NCBI GenBank assembly: GCA_945876745.1
Contig: CAMCPL010000002.1
Coordinates: 1 to 64,000 of the forward strand
Reading direction: 5' to 3'
Source: an uncultured Clostridia bacterium
GTDB lineage: Bacteria; Bacillota; Clostridia; Oscillospirales; Acutalibacteraceae
DNA: 64,000 nucleotides
Positions 34,263-43,860 of this stretch are shown in pieces. Each line of letters starts with the position of its first letter. The first letter of the stretch is position 1. Below the pieces are notes generated by a model that saw only the letters and a program-made list of their open reading frames with translations, did not search any database and was not told where the DNA came from. The translations under genes and the position numbers were made by a program.

Positions 34263-36046
34263 GATACCACCTCCTCTAATTCTTCGGCGCTTGCTTCGAC
34301 TTCGTTTTCATCAATGCCGTGCTCGATATTGTATTGCTTTCTCGTTACTTCCTCACGCTTACGCAAAACCTCCATTACCTTGCTTTGCTTGTCGTCGTCG
34401 TAATCCCAGAAGAAGAACGGGATGGTCATCAAAAGATAACCGATAATGTCAATGATTAGCGGAACAACGATAATCTTTATTCTCGAAGCGTCGATGAACA
34501 GTACGTCCCAGTTTGTATTAAAGCCGAATTTCAAAAGAAGTAACGGAATGATAAGACCTACGAATGAGGTGATAGGACCGGTAAACCAGCCGAATACGCC
34601 GGAGAAGCTTTCAAGTCTTTCACCCGAAAGATACATCTGATAGTCGTTTATACGAACGCCCATATCGTAGTTAACCGATTTCGGAACAGTCTGGAACATC
34701 TCGGTGATGAACAAAACAACGCACGAAAGCGTTCCGCAAAGAACGAGATTTTCGCCGCAGAACAGATAGCAGCATACAATCAGGCTGTAGCAAACAGCGC
34801 GTGAAAGCTGGAAGAAAATCATAATCTGCTTGTATGAAAAGCGTTTTATGAAATAAGGCGTAAACAAATCGGGCGGTGTTCCCGCAAAGCTAATAAGCGC
34901 AACGATAAGACTGTATGTAAGACCTGTCAGTCGGAATGTATACAGATAAAGAATTGTTGTGAAAGCGAGCATACCGTTTCCGAGTGAGTCCAAAAGTCCT
35001 ACGATTGTTTGAATCCACTTGTACTTGTTTCTCAAAACGCCGAACATACCGTCCCAGAAGTTGATGTTGACCTTCTTTTCAATAGGCGGTTGAGGGATAC
35101 GCTCCTTTATACGTCCTGCAAAAATCATGGTAGTCAGTGAGAATACGGTGAATGTAACCGGAATAATCCACTTGAACACAGCGATATCCGCCCAGTCGTT
35201 AGGACACATATCAATGATTGCAGGCAGGATAATTGCCATTATTGATTGGAAAATGTGAGAAAGTTTGATAGGATATGACCTTACGAAAATACGCTCTCTT
35301 ACATTCGGGCTGATGTTTTGGGTACAGGTTTCGAGGTTGTTGCCGAAGCCGAACAAATTGTAGATTGAAAACAAAAGGTTAGCAACCCAAACTCTTGTTG
35401 TAACGTCGGTAATAGTCGAATAAAACGGAAGCCAGCCGATAAGCCAAACCATAATTGTTTTCGGCAAAAAGTCGCAGTAAAGGCTGTACTTGTATCTGCC
35501 GAATTTCGGTATGAGCTTCTTACGCCAGAAAATATTTCTTGCGCCTGCCCAGCCGTTCCATAAAATATGGGTGCCGAAAATCTTGATAGCCGATGCGGCG
35601 GAAATACCCTCTAAGCCGTTGAGATATGCAACGAGCTTGTTAGTTGCCGGCAGGTAAGGAGTGAAATCGAAGAAAATCAAAAATAGTCCCGCAACTGTCA
35701 AAAACAGATACAGAAAATTGAACTTACGCTCTGTTTTTTTCGGCAAAAATCCGAGGTTGTCGTTGATTATCCAGCCGATAAGCGTCCAGACATAGTTCAG
35801 CGGCATATTGATAAGTCCGATAATTGCGTAGGTGAGATACGGCAGCTTGTAATGATACATCATCAAATAGCAGCCTGCGGCAAAGCTTATGTACTCCAAG
35901 GTTTTGGAGCCTGCATAGTTTGCACCTACACCGAAAAGAATATCGAGATATTCTTTGTATGGAACGTATTTGCCCTTAGCGGGCTTGTTCCAATGGGTTT
36001 TGATTTCGGTAAAAAGACCTTTTACTTTTGAATCTTTTTCTGACAT
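34259..36046 (-). CDS. MFS transporter, GPH-like, with long tail
   Basis: A 595-residue membrane protein with about 12 hydrophobic segments and the GPH/MFS_2 look. A long loop near 150-190 and an acidic C-terminal tail of about 50 residues (ending EASAEELEEVVS) are added. Sugars or glycosides with a cation are the usual cargo of the family; the substrate here is unknown. It is first in a two-gene operon with the LRR protein. The site GAGGGGGA precedes ATG. Confidence 0.75.
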   Translation of the reverse strand: MSEKDSKVKGLFTEIKTHWNKPAKGKYVPYKEYLDILFGVGANYAGSKTLEYISFAAGCYLMMYHYKLPYLTYAIIGLINMPLNYVWTLIGWIINDNLGFLPKKTERKFNFLYLFLTVAGLFLIFFDFTPYLPATNKLVAYLNGLEGISAASAIKIFGTHILWNGWAGARNIFWRKKLIPKFGRYKYSLYCDFLPKTIMVWLIGWLPFYSTITDVTTRVWVANLLFSIYNLFGFGNNLETCTQNISPNVRERIFVRSYPIKLSHIFQSIMAIILPAIIDMCPNDWADIAVFKWIIPVTFTVFSLTTMIFAGRIKERIPQPPIEKKVNINFWDGMFGVLRNKYKWIQTIVGLLDSLGNGMLAFTTILYLYTFRLTGLTYSLIVALISFAGTPPDLFTPYFIKRFSYKQIMIFFQLSRAVCYSLIVCCYLFCGENLVLCGTLSCVVLFITEMFQTVPKSVNYDMGVRINDYQMYLSGERLESFSGVFGWFTGPITSFVGLIIPLLLLKFGFNTNWDVLFIDASRIKIIVVPLIIDIIGYLLMTIPFFFWDYDDDKQSKVMEVLRKREEVTRKQYNIEHGIDENEVEASAEELEEVVS

Positions 36047-36143
36047 TAATTGTCCCCCTCGGTTAATTGATTTATCTGCTTATTTATAATAACATATTTT
36101 TTACAAAAATTTAACAACAATTTCACTAAAAACTATACAAAAA

Positions 36144-36186
36144 AATCACCGACTCCTTGGTCAATATTACCAATGAGTCGGTGATT
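36144..36186 (-). terminator. Terminator of the amino-acid ABC operon
   Basis: Leftward: a stem beginning AATCACCGACTC with an 18-base left arm, a seven-base loop and a run of T. Confidence 0.85.
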
Positions 36187-36204
36187 ACTCCATATTATTT
36201 GATA

Positions 36205-36948
36205 TTACAGAACCTTTGAAAGAAATTCAACAAGTCGTGGGTCCTTAGGAGAATTGAAAATTTCATCGGGCGTGCCCTGTTCAAGAATTTTTCCCTCGTC
36301 CATAAAGATTACTCTTGTTCCGACTTCCTTTGCAAAGCCCATTTCGTGAGTAACGACAACCATCGTCATTCCCTTGTGAGCAAGGTCCTTCATTACCTGC
36401 AAAACCTCGCCAACCATTTCCGGGTCAAGCGCCGAGGTCGGCTCGTCAAAAAGCATAACCTCAGGCTCCATACAAAGTGCACGAACAATTGCAACTCTTT
36501 GCTTTTGTCCGCCTGAAAGTTGACTCGGATAAGCCTGTGCTCTGTCCTCTAAACCGACGGTTTTGAGCAGCTCCATTGCCTTTGCCTCAGCTTCCTCCTT
36601 TGATTTTTTGAGGAGCTTCATAGGTGCAATGGTCATATTTTTGATTATGTTCATATTGTTAAATAGGTTGAAGTGCTGGAACACCATGCCCATTTTTTGT
36701 CTGTGGGCGTTGATGTTAAGCTTTGGGTCAGTCAAATCTTCACCGTCAAACATAATATGACCTTCTGTCGGAATTTCGAGAAGATTAAGGCTTCTGAGGA
36801 AGGTTGATTTACCTGAGCCTGACGGTCCGATGATAACGACAACCTCGCCCTTGTCAATTTCTACGCTGAGCCTGTCGAGTGCTTTTACTTTACCGCCGGC
36901 ATAGTGCTTTTTTAGATTTTTTACATCAATAACTACATTATCGTTCAC
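36205..36948 (-). CDS. Polar amino-acid ABC transporter, ATPase
   Basis: A 247-residue ATPase with Walker [11 protein letters not shown]-loop QHFNLF, signature LSGGQKQR, Walker [13 protein letters not shown] and H-loop [10 protein letters not shown], typical of the GlnQ/HisP group. I chose the GTG after GGAGG, overlapping the permease end by 11 bases. An in-frame ATG 20 codons earlier lies deep in the permease gene. Energy supply for amino-acid uptake with the two genes upstream. Confidence 0.93.
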   Translation of the reverse strand: MNDNVVIDVKNLKKHYAGGKVKALDRLSVEIDKGEVVVIIGPSGSGKSTFLRSLNLLEIPTEGHIMFDGEDLTDPKLNINAHRQKMGMVFQHFNLFNNMNIIKNMTIAPMKLLKKSKEEAEAKAMELLKTVGLEDRAQAYPSQLSGGQKQRVAIVRALCMEPEVMLFDEPTSALDPEMVGEVLQVMKDLAHKGMTMVVVTHEMGFAKEVGTRVIFMDEGKILEQGTPDEIFNSPKDPRLVEFLSKVL

Positions 36949-37672
36949 TGCGACGAAGCCTCCTTTCGAAGATTGAAAATACCTTAGTAAGCAGTAATAC
37001 AGTTGCAAAATAAATCAAGGCAACGGCAATTAAAGGCATAAATGCTTCAAATGTTCTTCCGCGAATTAAGTCGCCTGCCTTTGTTAAGTCCATAATTCCA
37101 ACATAGCCTGCAACTGATGTTTCCTTCAAAAGAGCAATAATCTCGTTTAGAAGTGTCGGCAATACTGCTTTGATTGTTTGCGGAATAACAATGTGCATCA
37201 TAGTTTGAACATAGTTGAAGCCGAGTGAACGACCTGCTTCGAACTGACCTTCGTCGATAGACATAATTCCGCCTCTGAAAATCTCTGCAACATAAGCGGC
37301 AGAGTTAAATCCGAATGCGACAATTGCTATGATTACACCATTCTTTTGTGTAACCAAAATTACGAAATACCATATCATAAGCTGAACTACAACCGGTATT
37401 CCTCGAATTAAGGTGATGTATGCTTTGCAGATTGCATTTGCAATTTTTAGAAGTGTGTATCCTAAGCCGCCTCTGAGCTTGAGTGATTCCTCATTCTTGT
37501 CATAAGACGAACGGATTGTTGCAAGAATAACACCGAAAACGAAACCGATTAATACAGCAAAAACAGTAATAATTAAGGTTTTGCCCAAGCCCTCGAGCAA
37601 CCATTTCCAATAGCCGTTGTCAACAAAGCAACGCATAAATTTTTCGCATACACTGTTGAACCATTCCGCCAT
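36938..37672 (-). CDS. Polar amino-acid ABC transporter, permease
   Basis: A 244-residue HisM/GlnP-type permease with several hydrophobic helices and the coupling segment [33 protein letters not shown]. It also has [11 protein letters not shown], standard for this family. The start has an AAAGGAG site. Confidence 0.92.
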   Translation of the reverse strand: MAEWFNSVCEKFMRCFVDNGYWKWLLEGLGKTLIITVFAVLIGFVFGVILATIRSSYDKNEESLKLRGGLGYTLLKIANAICKAYITLIRGIPVVVQLMIWYFVILVTQKNGVIIAIVAFGFNSAAYVAEIFRGGIMSIDEGQFEAGRSLGFNYVQTMMHIVIPQTIKAVLPTLLNEIIALLKETSVAGYVGIMDLTKAGDLIRGRTFEAFMPLIAVALIYFATVLLLTKVFSIFERRLRRSER

Positions 37673-37700
37673 TTAAGTCAACTCCTTTCAATAGCAGAAA

Positions 37701-37727
37701 GAAAAGGCGATAGAATTGTCGCCTTTT
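37701..37727 (-). terminator. Attenuator hairpin between binding protein and permease
   Basis: A stem of ten pairs (GAAAAGGCGA with TCGCCTTTTC) followed by a T-rich stretch. It probably ends part of the transcripts so that more binding protein than permease is made. Confidence 0.7.
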
Positions 37728-37749
37728 CATTATTTTTTAGTGACTTATT

Positions 37750-38547
37750 TTACTTAGCAGGGATGTACTTGTCAATGATTTGCTGAATTGTACCGTCTGC
37801 TGTAAGCTCTTCAAGTGCTGTGTTAATCTTGTTAAGAAGCTCTTCGTTATCCTTAGAGATTGCGATAGCATATTCTTCTTCTACCCAAGCACCGTCAAGA
37901 ATTGTAAGACCTTCGTTTGCTTCAACGAAGCTCTTTGCAGGTTCGTTGTCGATAATAACAGCCTGAACCTTGTCTGCTTTGAGAGCTTCAATTGCTTCTG
38001 CACCTGTCTTGTAACGGATAACATTTTCTTCACCGTAGCCGCCGTTTTCTGCTGTATCGGAAGCGTAGATGTCACCGGTTGTATCCTGCTGAACACCATA
38101 CTTCATTGAGCCGTCGCCTTTCAGGTCGTCGAGCGATTTGATTGCTGAGCCTTCCTTAACGATAACAACTTGCTTTGCCTTTGCGTATGTGTTTGTGAAG
38201 TTTACTGATTGCTTTCTTTCGTCAGTAACTGTCATACCTGCCATACCCATATCGAACTTGCCTGTCTGAACGCCGCCGATGATTGAACCGAATTCAACAT
38301 CTTGGATTTCAAGCTTCAAGCCAAGCTTTTCAGCAATCTTGCCTGCGATTTCAACGTCGATACCTGCAAAGTCGTCGCCATCCTTGTATTCGTAAGGAGG
38401 GAATGTTGCGTTTGTTGCCATAACCAAAACGCCCTCGTTTGCTGTTAATGATTTTGTTTCTTCCTTTGAGCCTGAGCAAGCAACGAATGTTACCGCTACA
38501 ATTGCAACAGCAAGAACTGCTGCAAGAATTTTTTTGATGTTTTTCAT
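37750..38547 (-). CDS. Amino-acid ABC transporter, substrate-binding lipoprotein
   Basis: A 265-residue lipoprotein. It has a signal sequence of about 23 residues with the lipobox FVAC, then the SBP_bac_3 fold with ATNATFPPYEYKDGDDFAGIDVEIA and GMAGMTVTDERKQSVNFTNTY. It gathers a polar amino acid for the neighbouring permease. ArgR-like boxes in its promoter region hint at arginine, but this is weak. Confidence 0.92.
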   Translation of the reverse strand: MKNIKKILAAVLAVAIVAVTFVACSGSKEETKSLTANEGVLVMATNATFPPYEYKDGDDFAGIDVEIAGKIAEKLGLKLEIQDVEFGSIIGGVQTGKFDMGMAGMTVTDERKQSVNFTNTYAKAKQVVIVKEGSAIKSLDDLKGDGSMKYGVQQDTTGDIYASDTAENGGYGEENVIRYKTGAEAIEALKADKVQAVIIDNEPAKSFVEANEGLTILDGAWVEEEYAIAISKDNEELLNKINTALEELTADGTIQQIIDKYIPAK

Positions 38548-38607
38548 AATAGAATCTCCTTTAGTTTTCGCACCTTATGTACGTTTGATGAGCATACCTT
38601 ATCACAC

Positions 38608-38655
38608 AATGAATATTTTTGCAACATTTATGCATAAAAAGAATAAATATACATT
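38608..38655 (-). promoter_or_regulatory. Possible ArgR-like boxes between the ABC operons
   Basis: Two 18-base segments (38608-38625 and 38638-38655) agree at about 13 positions each with the Bacillus ARG box. The first contains ATGAATATTTTTGCAA and overlaps a possible leftward -35 (TTGCAA). The region is AT-rich, so chance matches are likely. Confidence 0.3.
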
Positions 38656-38776
38656 AAATATACGCAAAATGATAGATTTATACATCGTCCCATATTTATA
38701 CCTATTATATACGGCGAAAAAGTTTTGGATGTATATTCGGCATATTAAAAAATTTCAAACTTTTTTCAATTAACAC

Positions 38777-38805
38777 TTTACAACGCTAAATAAATAAAGT
38801 ATAAT
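38777..38805 (+). promoter_or_regulatory. Promoter of the rightward amino-acid ABC operon
   Basis: TTTACA-N17-TATAAT, about 38 bases before the start codon. Confidence 0.75.
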
Positions 38806-38842
38806 AGGCGTATCAATAATTACAATGAAAGAGGTAACGATT

Positions 38843-39634
38843 ATGAAATCACTCAAAAAGATTATCGCGGTAGTTCTTTGCGTTCTTGTTGTTTGCTTAG
38901 GCTTTGCGGCTTGCTCAAACTCAGGAAAAGCAGATAAGACAGACAGCGAAAAAATTGCAGAAAAAGGCGAGCTTGTAGTAGGTATTACGGATTTTGCTCC
39001 TATGGACTACAAGGATGAAAACGGAAACTGGATTGGATTTGACGCTGATTTGGCAACAAAGACTGCCGAAAAGTTAGGTGTTAAGGTTAAGTTTGTCGAG
39101 ATTGACTGGGACAACAAGTTCCTTGAGCTTGAAACAGGCTCAATCGACTGCATCTGGAACGGTATGACAATTACAGATGAGGTTAAGAACAATTCGTCCG
39201 TAACAAACTCTTATGCTATGAATCAGCAAATCGTTGTTACAAAGGCTGAACTTGCTGAAACACTCAAGACGGTTGACGATTTGAAGAGCCTTACATTCGC
39301 AGTTGAAAACGGCTCCGCAGGTCAGGGTGCCGCAATAGATAACGGTCTTAACGCAACAGCTGTAAATACACAGTCTGACGCACTTTTGGAGGTTGCTTCA
39401 GGTTCTGTTGACGCTTGCATTATCGACTCTACTATGGCAAACGCTATGACAGGTGAGGGCACAGACTATGCAAACCTTAAGTCAAGCGTAGTTCTCGTTG
39501 ACGAGCAGTACGGTATCAGCTTCCGCAAGGGCTCGGATATGACAGAGAAAATGAATGCATTTTTGAAGGAATTTGCCGAAGACGGCACTATGAAGGAATT
39601 GTCAGAAAAGTACAGCGTTCAGATCGCTCAATAA
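38843..39634 (+). CDS. Amino-acid ABC transporter, substrate-binding lipoprotein (second system)
   Basis: A 263-residue lipoprotein. The signal peptide ends in the lipobox FAAC, then comes an SBP_bac_3 domain with GITDFAPMDYKDENGNWIGF, DCIWNGMTITDE and a C-terminal GTMKELSEKY. I chose the ATG with GAGGT upstream. It differs clearly from the leftward binding protein, so the two divergent operons are different systems. The amino acid is unknown. Confidence 0.92.
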   Translation: MKSLKKIIAVVLCVLVVCLGFAACSNSGKADKTDSEKIAEKGELVVGITDFAPMDYKDENGNWIGFDADLATKTAEKLGVKVKFVEIDWDNKFLELETGSIDCIWNGMTITDEVKNNSSVTNSYAMNQQIVVTKAELAETLKTVDDLKSLTFAVENGSAGQGAAIDNGLNATAVNTQSDALLEVASGSVDACIIDSTMANAMTGEGTDYANLKSSVVLVDEQYGISFRKGSDMTEKMNAFLKEFAEDGTMKELSEKYSVQIAQ

Positions 39635-39657
39635 TCTGTACAAAAAATTAATTACTG

Positions 39658-39687
39658 GAGGCTGTTGCTTAAAAAAGTGACAGCCTC
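39658..39687 (+). terminator. Attenuator hairpin after the binding-protein gene
   Basis: Arms GAGGCTGT and ACAGCCTC with a T-poor tail. It mirrors the hairpin in the leftward operon and likely trims transcripts after the binding protein. Confidence 0.6.
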
Positions 39688-39716
39688 ATTATGTCGTATG
39701 GGAGAATAGGTTTTTT

Positions 39717-40358
39717 ATGTTTTGGACAGTAACACTTGAATTGCTCAAGGGCTTTTTGGAAACGCTGAAAATATTTGCGCTTACGCTTGCTTTTGCGTTG
39801 CCGCTCGGACTTGTGTTGAGCTTTTTTTCAATGTCAAAATTCAAGCCGCTGAAATTCATAACGAAGATTTTTATTTGGATAATCCGCGGAACGCCGCTTA
39901 TGCTTCAGCTTATTATCGTGTATTACGGTCCCGGTCTTATTTTCGGTTGGGATTTGATGGAACGCTTTAATGCCGTTCTTGTTGCGTTTGTAATAAACTA
40001 TTCGTGCTATTTCAGCGAGATTTATCGCGGCGGCATTGAGTCGATACCTAAAGGACAGCAGGAGGCAGGTCTTGTTCTCGGTATGAGCAAGGCGCAGATT
40101 TTCTTTAAGGTTACGCTTTTGCAGGTTATCAAGCGAATTGTTCCGCCTATGAGTAATGAGATTATCACGCTTGTAAAGGATACGTCTCTTGCAAGAATTA
40201 TTGCGGTTTACGAAATTATTTTTATGGGACAGAGCTTTATTAAATCGGCAGGTCTTATTTGGCCTCTGTTTTACACGGCGGTATTCTATCTTGCCTTTTG
40301 CGGATTGCTTACGCTTATTTTCCGTTGGGCAGAGAAGAAAATGTCGTATTTTGAGTAG
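39717..40358 (+). CDS. Amino-acid ABC transporter, permease (second system)
   Basis: A 213-residue permease of the HisM/GlnP type with IRGTPLMLQLIIVYYG, YFSEIYRGGIESI and QEAGLVLGMSKAQIFFKV coupling segment. A GGAGAATAGG site precedes ATG. Confidence 0.92.
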   Translation: MFWTVTLELLKGFLETLKIFALTLAFALPLGLVLSFFSMSKFKPLKFITKIFIWIIRGTPLMLQLIIVYYGPGLIFGWDLMERFNAVLVAFVINYSCYFSEIYRGGIESIPKGQQEAGLVLGMSKAQIFFKVTLLQVIKRIVPPMSNEIITLVKDTSLARIIAVYEIIFMGQSFIKSAGLIWPLFYTAVFYLAFCGLLTLIFRWAEKKMSYFE

Positions 40359-40372
40359 GAGGTGTGACGGAT

Positions 40373-41131
40373 ATGGCTTTGCTTGAGGTTAAAGGAATAA
40401 AAAAATCCTTCGGAAAAACAAATGTCTTAAAGGGAATAGATTTTGAGCTTGAAAAAGGTCAGGTTTTGTCGATAATCGGTTCGTCCGGCTCCGGTAAAAC
40501 CACTCTTTTGAGATGTATAAACTTTTTGGAATTTGCCGACGAGGGAACGATAACGGTTAACGGCAACACGATTTATGACGGCGAAAAGGATAGAAAAATC
40601 AGCGAAAAGGAGCTGAAAAGACGTCGTATGCACTTCGGTCTCGTTTTTCAGGATTTCAATCTTTTTCCGCAGTACAGCGTGCTGAAAAATCTAACGCTTG
40701 CACCGAGCCTTATGAAAATGGGCACAAGTGAGGAGCTTGAAAATAACGCAAAAAGAATTATCGAAAGAGTCGGTCTTTCGGATAAAATAGATTTTTATCC
40801 CTGCCAGCTTTCGGGCGGACAAAAGCAGAGGGTTGCGATTGCAAGGGCGCTGATGCTCAATCCCGATATTCTTTGCTTTGACGAGCCGACCTCGGCACTT
40901 GATCCGGAGCTTACCGGCGAGGTCTTGAAGGTTATCAAAAACCTAAAGGACGAGGGCAGTACGATGATTGTCGTTACTCACGAAATGGAATTTGCAAAGA
41001 ACGTTTCGGACAGCATTATGTTTATGGCGGACGGAGTGGTTGAGGAAATCGGCACACCGCAGCAGATATACAATAATCCTCAAAGCGAGAAAACGAGAGC
41101 ATTTCTTGCAACCTCGCTTGAAAAATTCTGA
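40373..41131 (+). CDS. Amino-acid ABC transporter, ATPase (second system)
   Basis: A 252-residue ATPase with Walker A GSSGSGKTT, Q-loop QDFNLF, signature LSGGQKQR, Walker [13 protein letters not shown] and H-loop VVTHEMEF. The ATG lies nine bases after AGGAGGTG; an upstream GTG is too close to that site. Confidence 0.93.
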   Translation: MALLEVKGIKKSFGKTNVLKGIDFELEKGQVLSIIGSSGSGKTTLLRCINFLEFADEGTITVNGNTIYDGEKDRKISEKELKRRRMHFGLVFQDFNLFPQYSVLKNLTLAPSLMKMGTSEELENNAKRIIERVGLSDKIDFYPCQLSGGQKQRVAIARALMLNPDILCFDEPTSALDPELTGEVLKVIKNLKDEGSTMIVVTHEMEFAKNVSDSIMFMADGVVEEIGTPQQIYNNPQSEKTRAFLATSLEKF

Positions 41132-41148
41132 CGTTAAATTAATCTACG

Positions 41149-41177
41149 AAAAGTCCTGCGTTTTGCTGGACTTTTTT
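41149..41177 (+). terminator. Terminator after the ABC operon
   Basis: The stem AAAGTCC/GGACTTT with an 11-base loop and TTTT. Confidence 0.75.
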
Positions 41178-41195
41178 GTTTTTCGGTGCTATAAT
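41167..41195 (+). promoter_or_regulatory. Promoter of rpe
   Basis: TGGACT-N17-TATAAT, overlapping the terminator. The -35 is imperfect. Confidence 0.5.
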
Positions 41196-41223
41196 AAAAT
41201 AATTAATAATAGGAGAACGACCT

Positions 41224-41874
41224 ATGGAAATGAAGATTTCACCGTCAATTTTGGCGAGCGATTATGCAAATTTGCAAACAGAATTAGAAAGGATTTCAAC
41301 TGCCGACCTTATTCACGTTGATGTTATGGACGGTCATTTTGTGCCGAATATTTCAATCGGCGCACCTGTTGTCGAGTCGATAAAAAAGGTGTGCAGTGTG
41401 CCGTTTGACGTTCATTTGATGATAAGCGAGCCGCTGAAATATGTTGAGGATTTTGCAAGGGCGGGAGCTGATATTATCTGCTTTCACGTTGAAAGCGACA
41501 GCGATACCGCACAGACTATCGACAAAATCGTTTCTCTGGGCAAAAAGCCTGCGCTTGCAATAAAGCCGAATACTCCTGCTTCAGCGGTTGTGCCGTATCT
41601 TGACAGGCTTGAAATGGTGCTTGTTATGACAGTTGAGCCGGGCTTCGGAGGACAGAGCTTTATGGAAAGCACAATGCCGAAAATTGAGGAGATTCGCGCT
41701 TTAAGACCTGATATAGACATTGAGGTTGACGGCGGCATAAACGCCGAAACAATAAAAATTGCTTCAAAAGCAGGGGCGAATGTTTTTGTTGCGGGCTCGG
41801 CTGTATTCAAGAGCGAAAGCCCTGAAAAAACTATTTCGCTTTTGAGAGAAAATGCCGCTGCTCAAAAGGCGTGA
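41224..41874 (+). CDS. rpe: Ribulose-phosphate 3-epimerase
   Basis: A 216-residue TIM-barrel epimerase of the pentose phosphate pathway. It has SPSILASDYANL, DVMDGHFVPN (metal ligands), DVHLMIS, MTVEPGFGGQSF and VDGGI. The length is standard. AGGAG lies upstream. It is not accompanied by rsgA or thiN, its usual neighbours; envelope genes follow. Confidence 0.95.
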   Translation: MEMKISPSILASDYANLQTELERISTADLIHVDVMDGHFVPNISIGAPVVESIKKVCSVPFDVHLMISEPLKYVEDFARAGADIICFHVESDSDTAQTIDKIVSLGKKPALAIKPNTPASAVVPYLDRLEMVLVMTVEPGFGGQSFMESTMPKIEEIRALRPDIDIEVDGGINAETIKIASKAGANVFVAGSAVFKSESPEKTISLLRENAAAQKA

Positions 41875-41878
41875 CGAT

Positions 41879-42973
41879 ATGAAAAAGGACAAGAAAAGAA
41901 AACAGTTTTATAATAATAAAAACCGAAATACTCATTGGACGGAGGAGCCCAAGGGCAGACCTATCGACTTTGCCGACAAGTACGACTCGGCAGGCGGATA
42001 CAGCGACAAGTACAACGAAACGAGCCGCAATCTCCACCGTCTTGCAATGCAGAAAATCGAGCGCAGAGAAAAACGCAGAAAAACAGTTATCTGTATCGTT
42101 TTGGCTGTTGTGCTGATTTGTACGGGCTATATCGCAATGGACGTTCGTATTATACGAAATGCACGACCGATTGAAGAGCTTGTTAATAACGCTTCTTCTT
42201 CAAACGGTGCGTTGTCACAGACGGATATTCAGCTTTATGCTATGAAAATTTCGAGCGTCAGTATGGATAATTCGGTAATGCTTGACTCTGTTATCAATGA
42301 CGTCGGACAGTACGGTTTTAACAGCGTTGTGTTTGATGCAAAGAGAAGCGACGGCACTATCGGTTACCGTTCGTCGCTTGCCGCAGTCGATACCTACGGC
42401 GCTATGAGCAATGTCGGAGTTGACAGCGTCGGCTCGGTTCAAAAGCTAATTGAAAACGATATTTTGCCTGTTGCAAGGATATGCTGTTATGTTGATAATG
42501 TTGTTGCGATTTACGACAGCGAAGCGGCTGTCATGAACGGCAATTCGGTTTACCGTGATAAGGACGGCGACGCTTATCTTAATCCCGATAGCGAGATTGC
42601 TTACGGCTATATACGTGATATAGTGCGCGAGCTTTACGACTTCGGCGTAAGGGTATTCGTTTTGTACGGCTGTGATTTGCCGAGTACACTTTCGGGCTAT
42701 AACGATGGCTTCGCAACGATTGCTCAAAGGCTCAGCGAGGAAATGCTCGGCGATATTAAGCTAATCGAAGAAACGCCGAGGGTGAGAATTTCGGGAATAG
42801 AAAAAACCGAGGACGGCGAGGAAAAGATAAGCAATACCGCTATTGTGCAGGAAATTCAGCAGCTTACACCGCTTAAAGAAAACAGTATCTACTATATTTC
42901 CTCGGATATTGACAGGGCTCGTTTGACGGAGCTTCTTAATGAAAACGGAGTAAACAATTATATTTTGGAGTAG
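41879..42973 (+). CDS. Membrane-anchored putative glycoside hydrolase (DUF4015-like)
   Basis: A 364-residue protein. It has a basic cytoplasmic N-terminus (1-67), one transmembrane helix (about 68-88) and an extracytoplasmic domain. This has a YGFNSVVFDAKRSDGTIGY strand, LPVARICCYVDN and a YGYIRDIVRELYDFGVRVFVLYG segment, like the DUF4015 TIM-barrel hydrolases. The catalytic residues are not certain. It follows rpe by four bases, suggesting co-transcription, and is followed by another exported protein. Confidence 0.7.
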   Translation: MKKDKKRKQFYNNKNRNTHWTEEPKGRPIDFADKYDSAGGYSDKYNETSRNLHRLAMQKIERREKRRKTVICIVLAVVLICTGYIAMDVRIIRNARPIEELVNNASSSNGALSQTDIQLYAMKISSVSMDNSVMLDSVINDVGQYGFNSVVFDAKRSDGTIGYRSSLAAVDTYGAMSNVGVDSVGSVQKLIENDILPVARICCYVDNVVAIYDSEAAVMNGNSVYRDKDGDAYLNPDSEIAYGYIRDIVRELYDFGVRVFVLYGCDLPSTLSGYNDGFATIAQRLSEEMLGDIKLIEETPRVRISGIEKTEDGEEKISNTAIVQEIQQLTPLKENSIYYISSDIDRARLTELLNENGVNNYILE

Positions 42974-42976
42974 AGT

Positions 42977-43843
42977 ATGAAAAAGATATTGAGCGCATTT
43001 TGTCTTGTTATGCTGACTTTTGCATTAGCATTTCCGTGTACTGCGTTTGCGCAGGAGGTCGACGTTGAGGTGCCGGTGCTCAAATCGGTTGAGTTCAATA
43101 ATGCACAGCTTGTAGGCGAGTTTTCGGCGTCGAGATTTGATTATGAAATCGAGCTTGATGAGTCGGGAAAAACGCCGACGCTCAAAAGTTACACCGCAAC
43201 AGACGGCGCAAATGTGATTTTTACCGATTCGGTTTCTTCAAATGAAAAGGGAATTAATATCGAGGTAAAAATGAATAATGTTTCGTCTAATTATTTTTTC
43301 ACCTATGTTTATCCGGACAGCCTGTTAGTTGACGAAACGGATAATTACTTAAAGGAAATAAGCTGTGAGCTCGCAGAGGTTTATCCGAAGCTCAACGAAA
43401 AGGATACTACGTATAGTCTGTACATTCCGTCCGATATGACAGAACTGAAAATCAGCGCAGTTGCACAGTCAGTCGGAGCAAGCTGTGAGGTGCCCGGAAT
43501 TATTACGCTCAACGCCGAGCAAAGTCCGAGCGTAAAGGTAACCGTGAAAGCGGCAGACGGCTCTGTGAGAGTTTATACATTTAATATTAAGAGGCTTGAC
43601 AAAACCTGCGAGCAGGTTGAGCAGGAAATGCAAAGCGAGGATTTTACATCTCTCGTTGAGGGCGAGCTGTTTCATCAAAAGCCGGAATTTAAGATTATTT
43701 TGGCAAGCGTTATCGGCGGTATTCTGATTATTCTTGTCGCCGTTAAATTGCTCAAAAGACTTGCGGTTAAGGTATTTGATGAGGACGAGGTCGAATTTTT
43801 CTCGTTTGATGAAAATGTAAGCGAGGACGATTCGGAACAATAA
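42977..43843 (+). CDS. Exported protein with cadherin-like beta-sandwich repeats
   Basis: A 288-residue protein with a clear signal peptide (MKKILSAFCLVMLTFALAF, cleaved near AFAQE). Two beta-sandwich domains carry the FDYEIELDESGKTPTL and YSLYIPSDMTELKISA style typical of cadherin-like repeats in Clostridia. A C-terminal transmembrane helix (about 235-257) is followed by an acidic tail. It is probably a cell-surface protein working with the preceding DUF4015-like protein. The function is unknown. Confidence 0.7.
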   Translation: MKKILSAFCLVMLTFALAFPCTAFAQEVDVEVPVLKSVEFNNAQLVGEFSASRFDYEIELDESGKTPTLKSYTATDGANVIFTDSVSSNEKGINIEVKMNNVSSNYFFTYVYPDSLLVDETDNYLKEISCELAEVYPKLNEKDTTYSLYIPSDMTELKISAVAQSVGASCEVPGIITLNAEQSPSVKVTVKAADGSVRVYTFNIKRLDKTCEQVEQEMQSEDFTSLVEGELFHQKPEFKIILASVIGGILIILVAVKLLKRLAVKVFDEDEVEFFSFDENVSEDDSEQ

Positions 43844-43860
43844 GGAAATAATAGAAATAA

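Noticed and set aside
36949-37008. ATG start 20 codons upstream for the leftward amino-acid ATPase
   Set aside because: It would overlap the permease by about 70 bases and has no ribosome site; GTG at 36948 has GGAGG.
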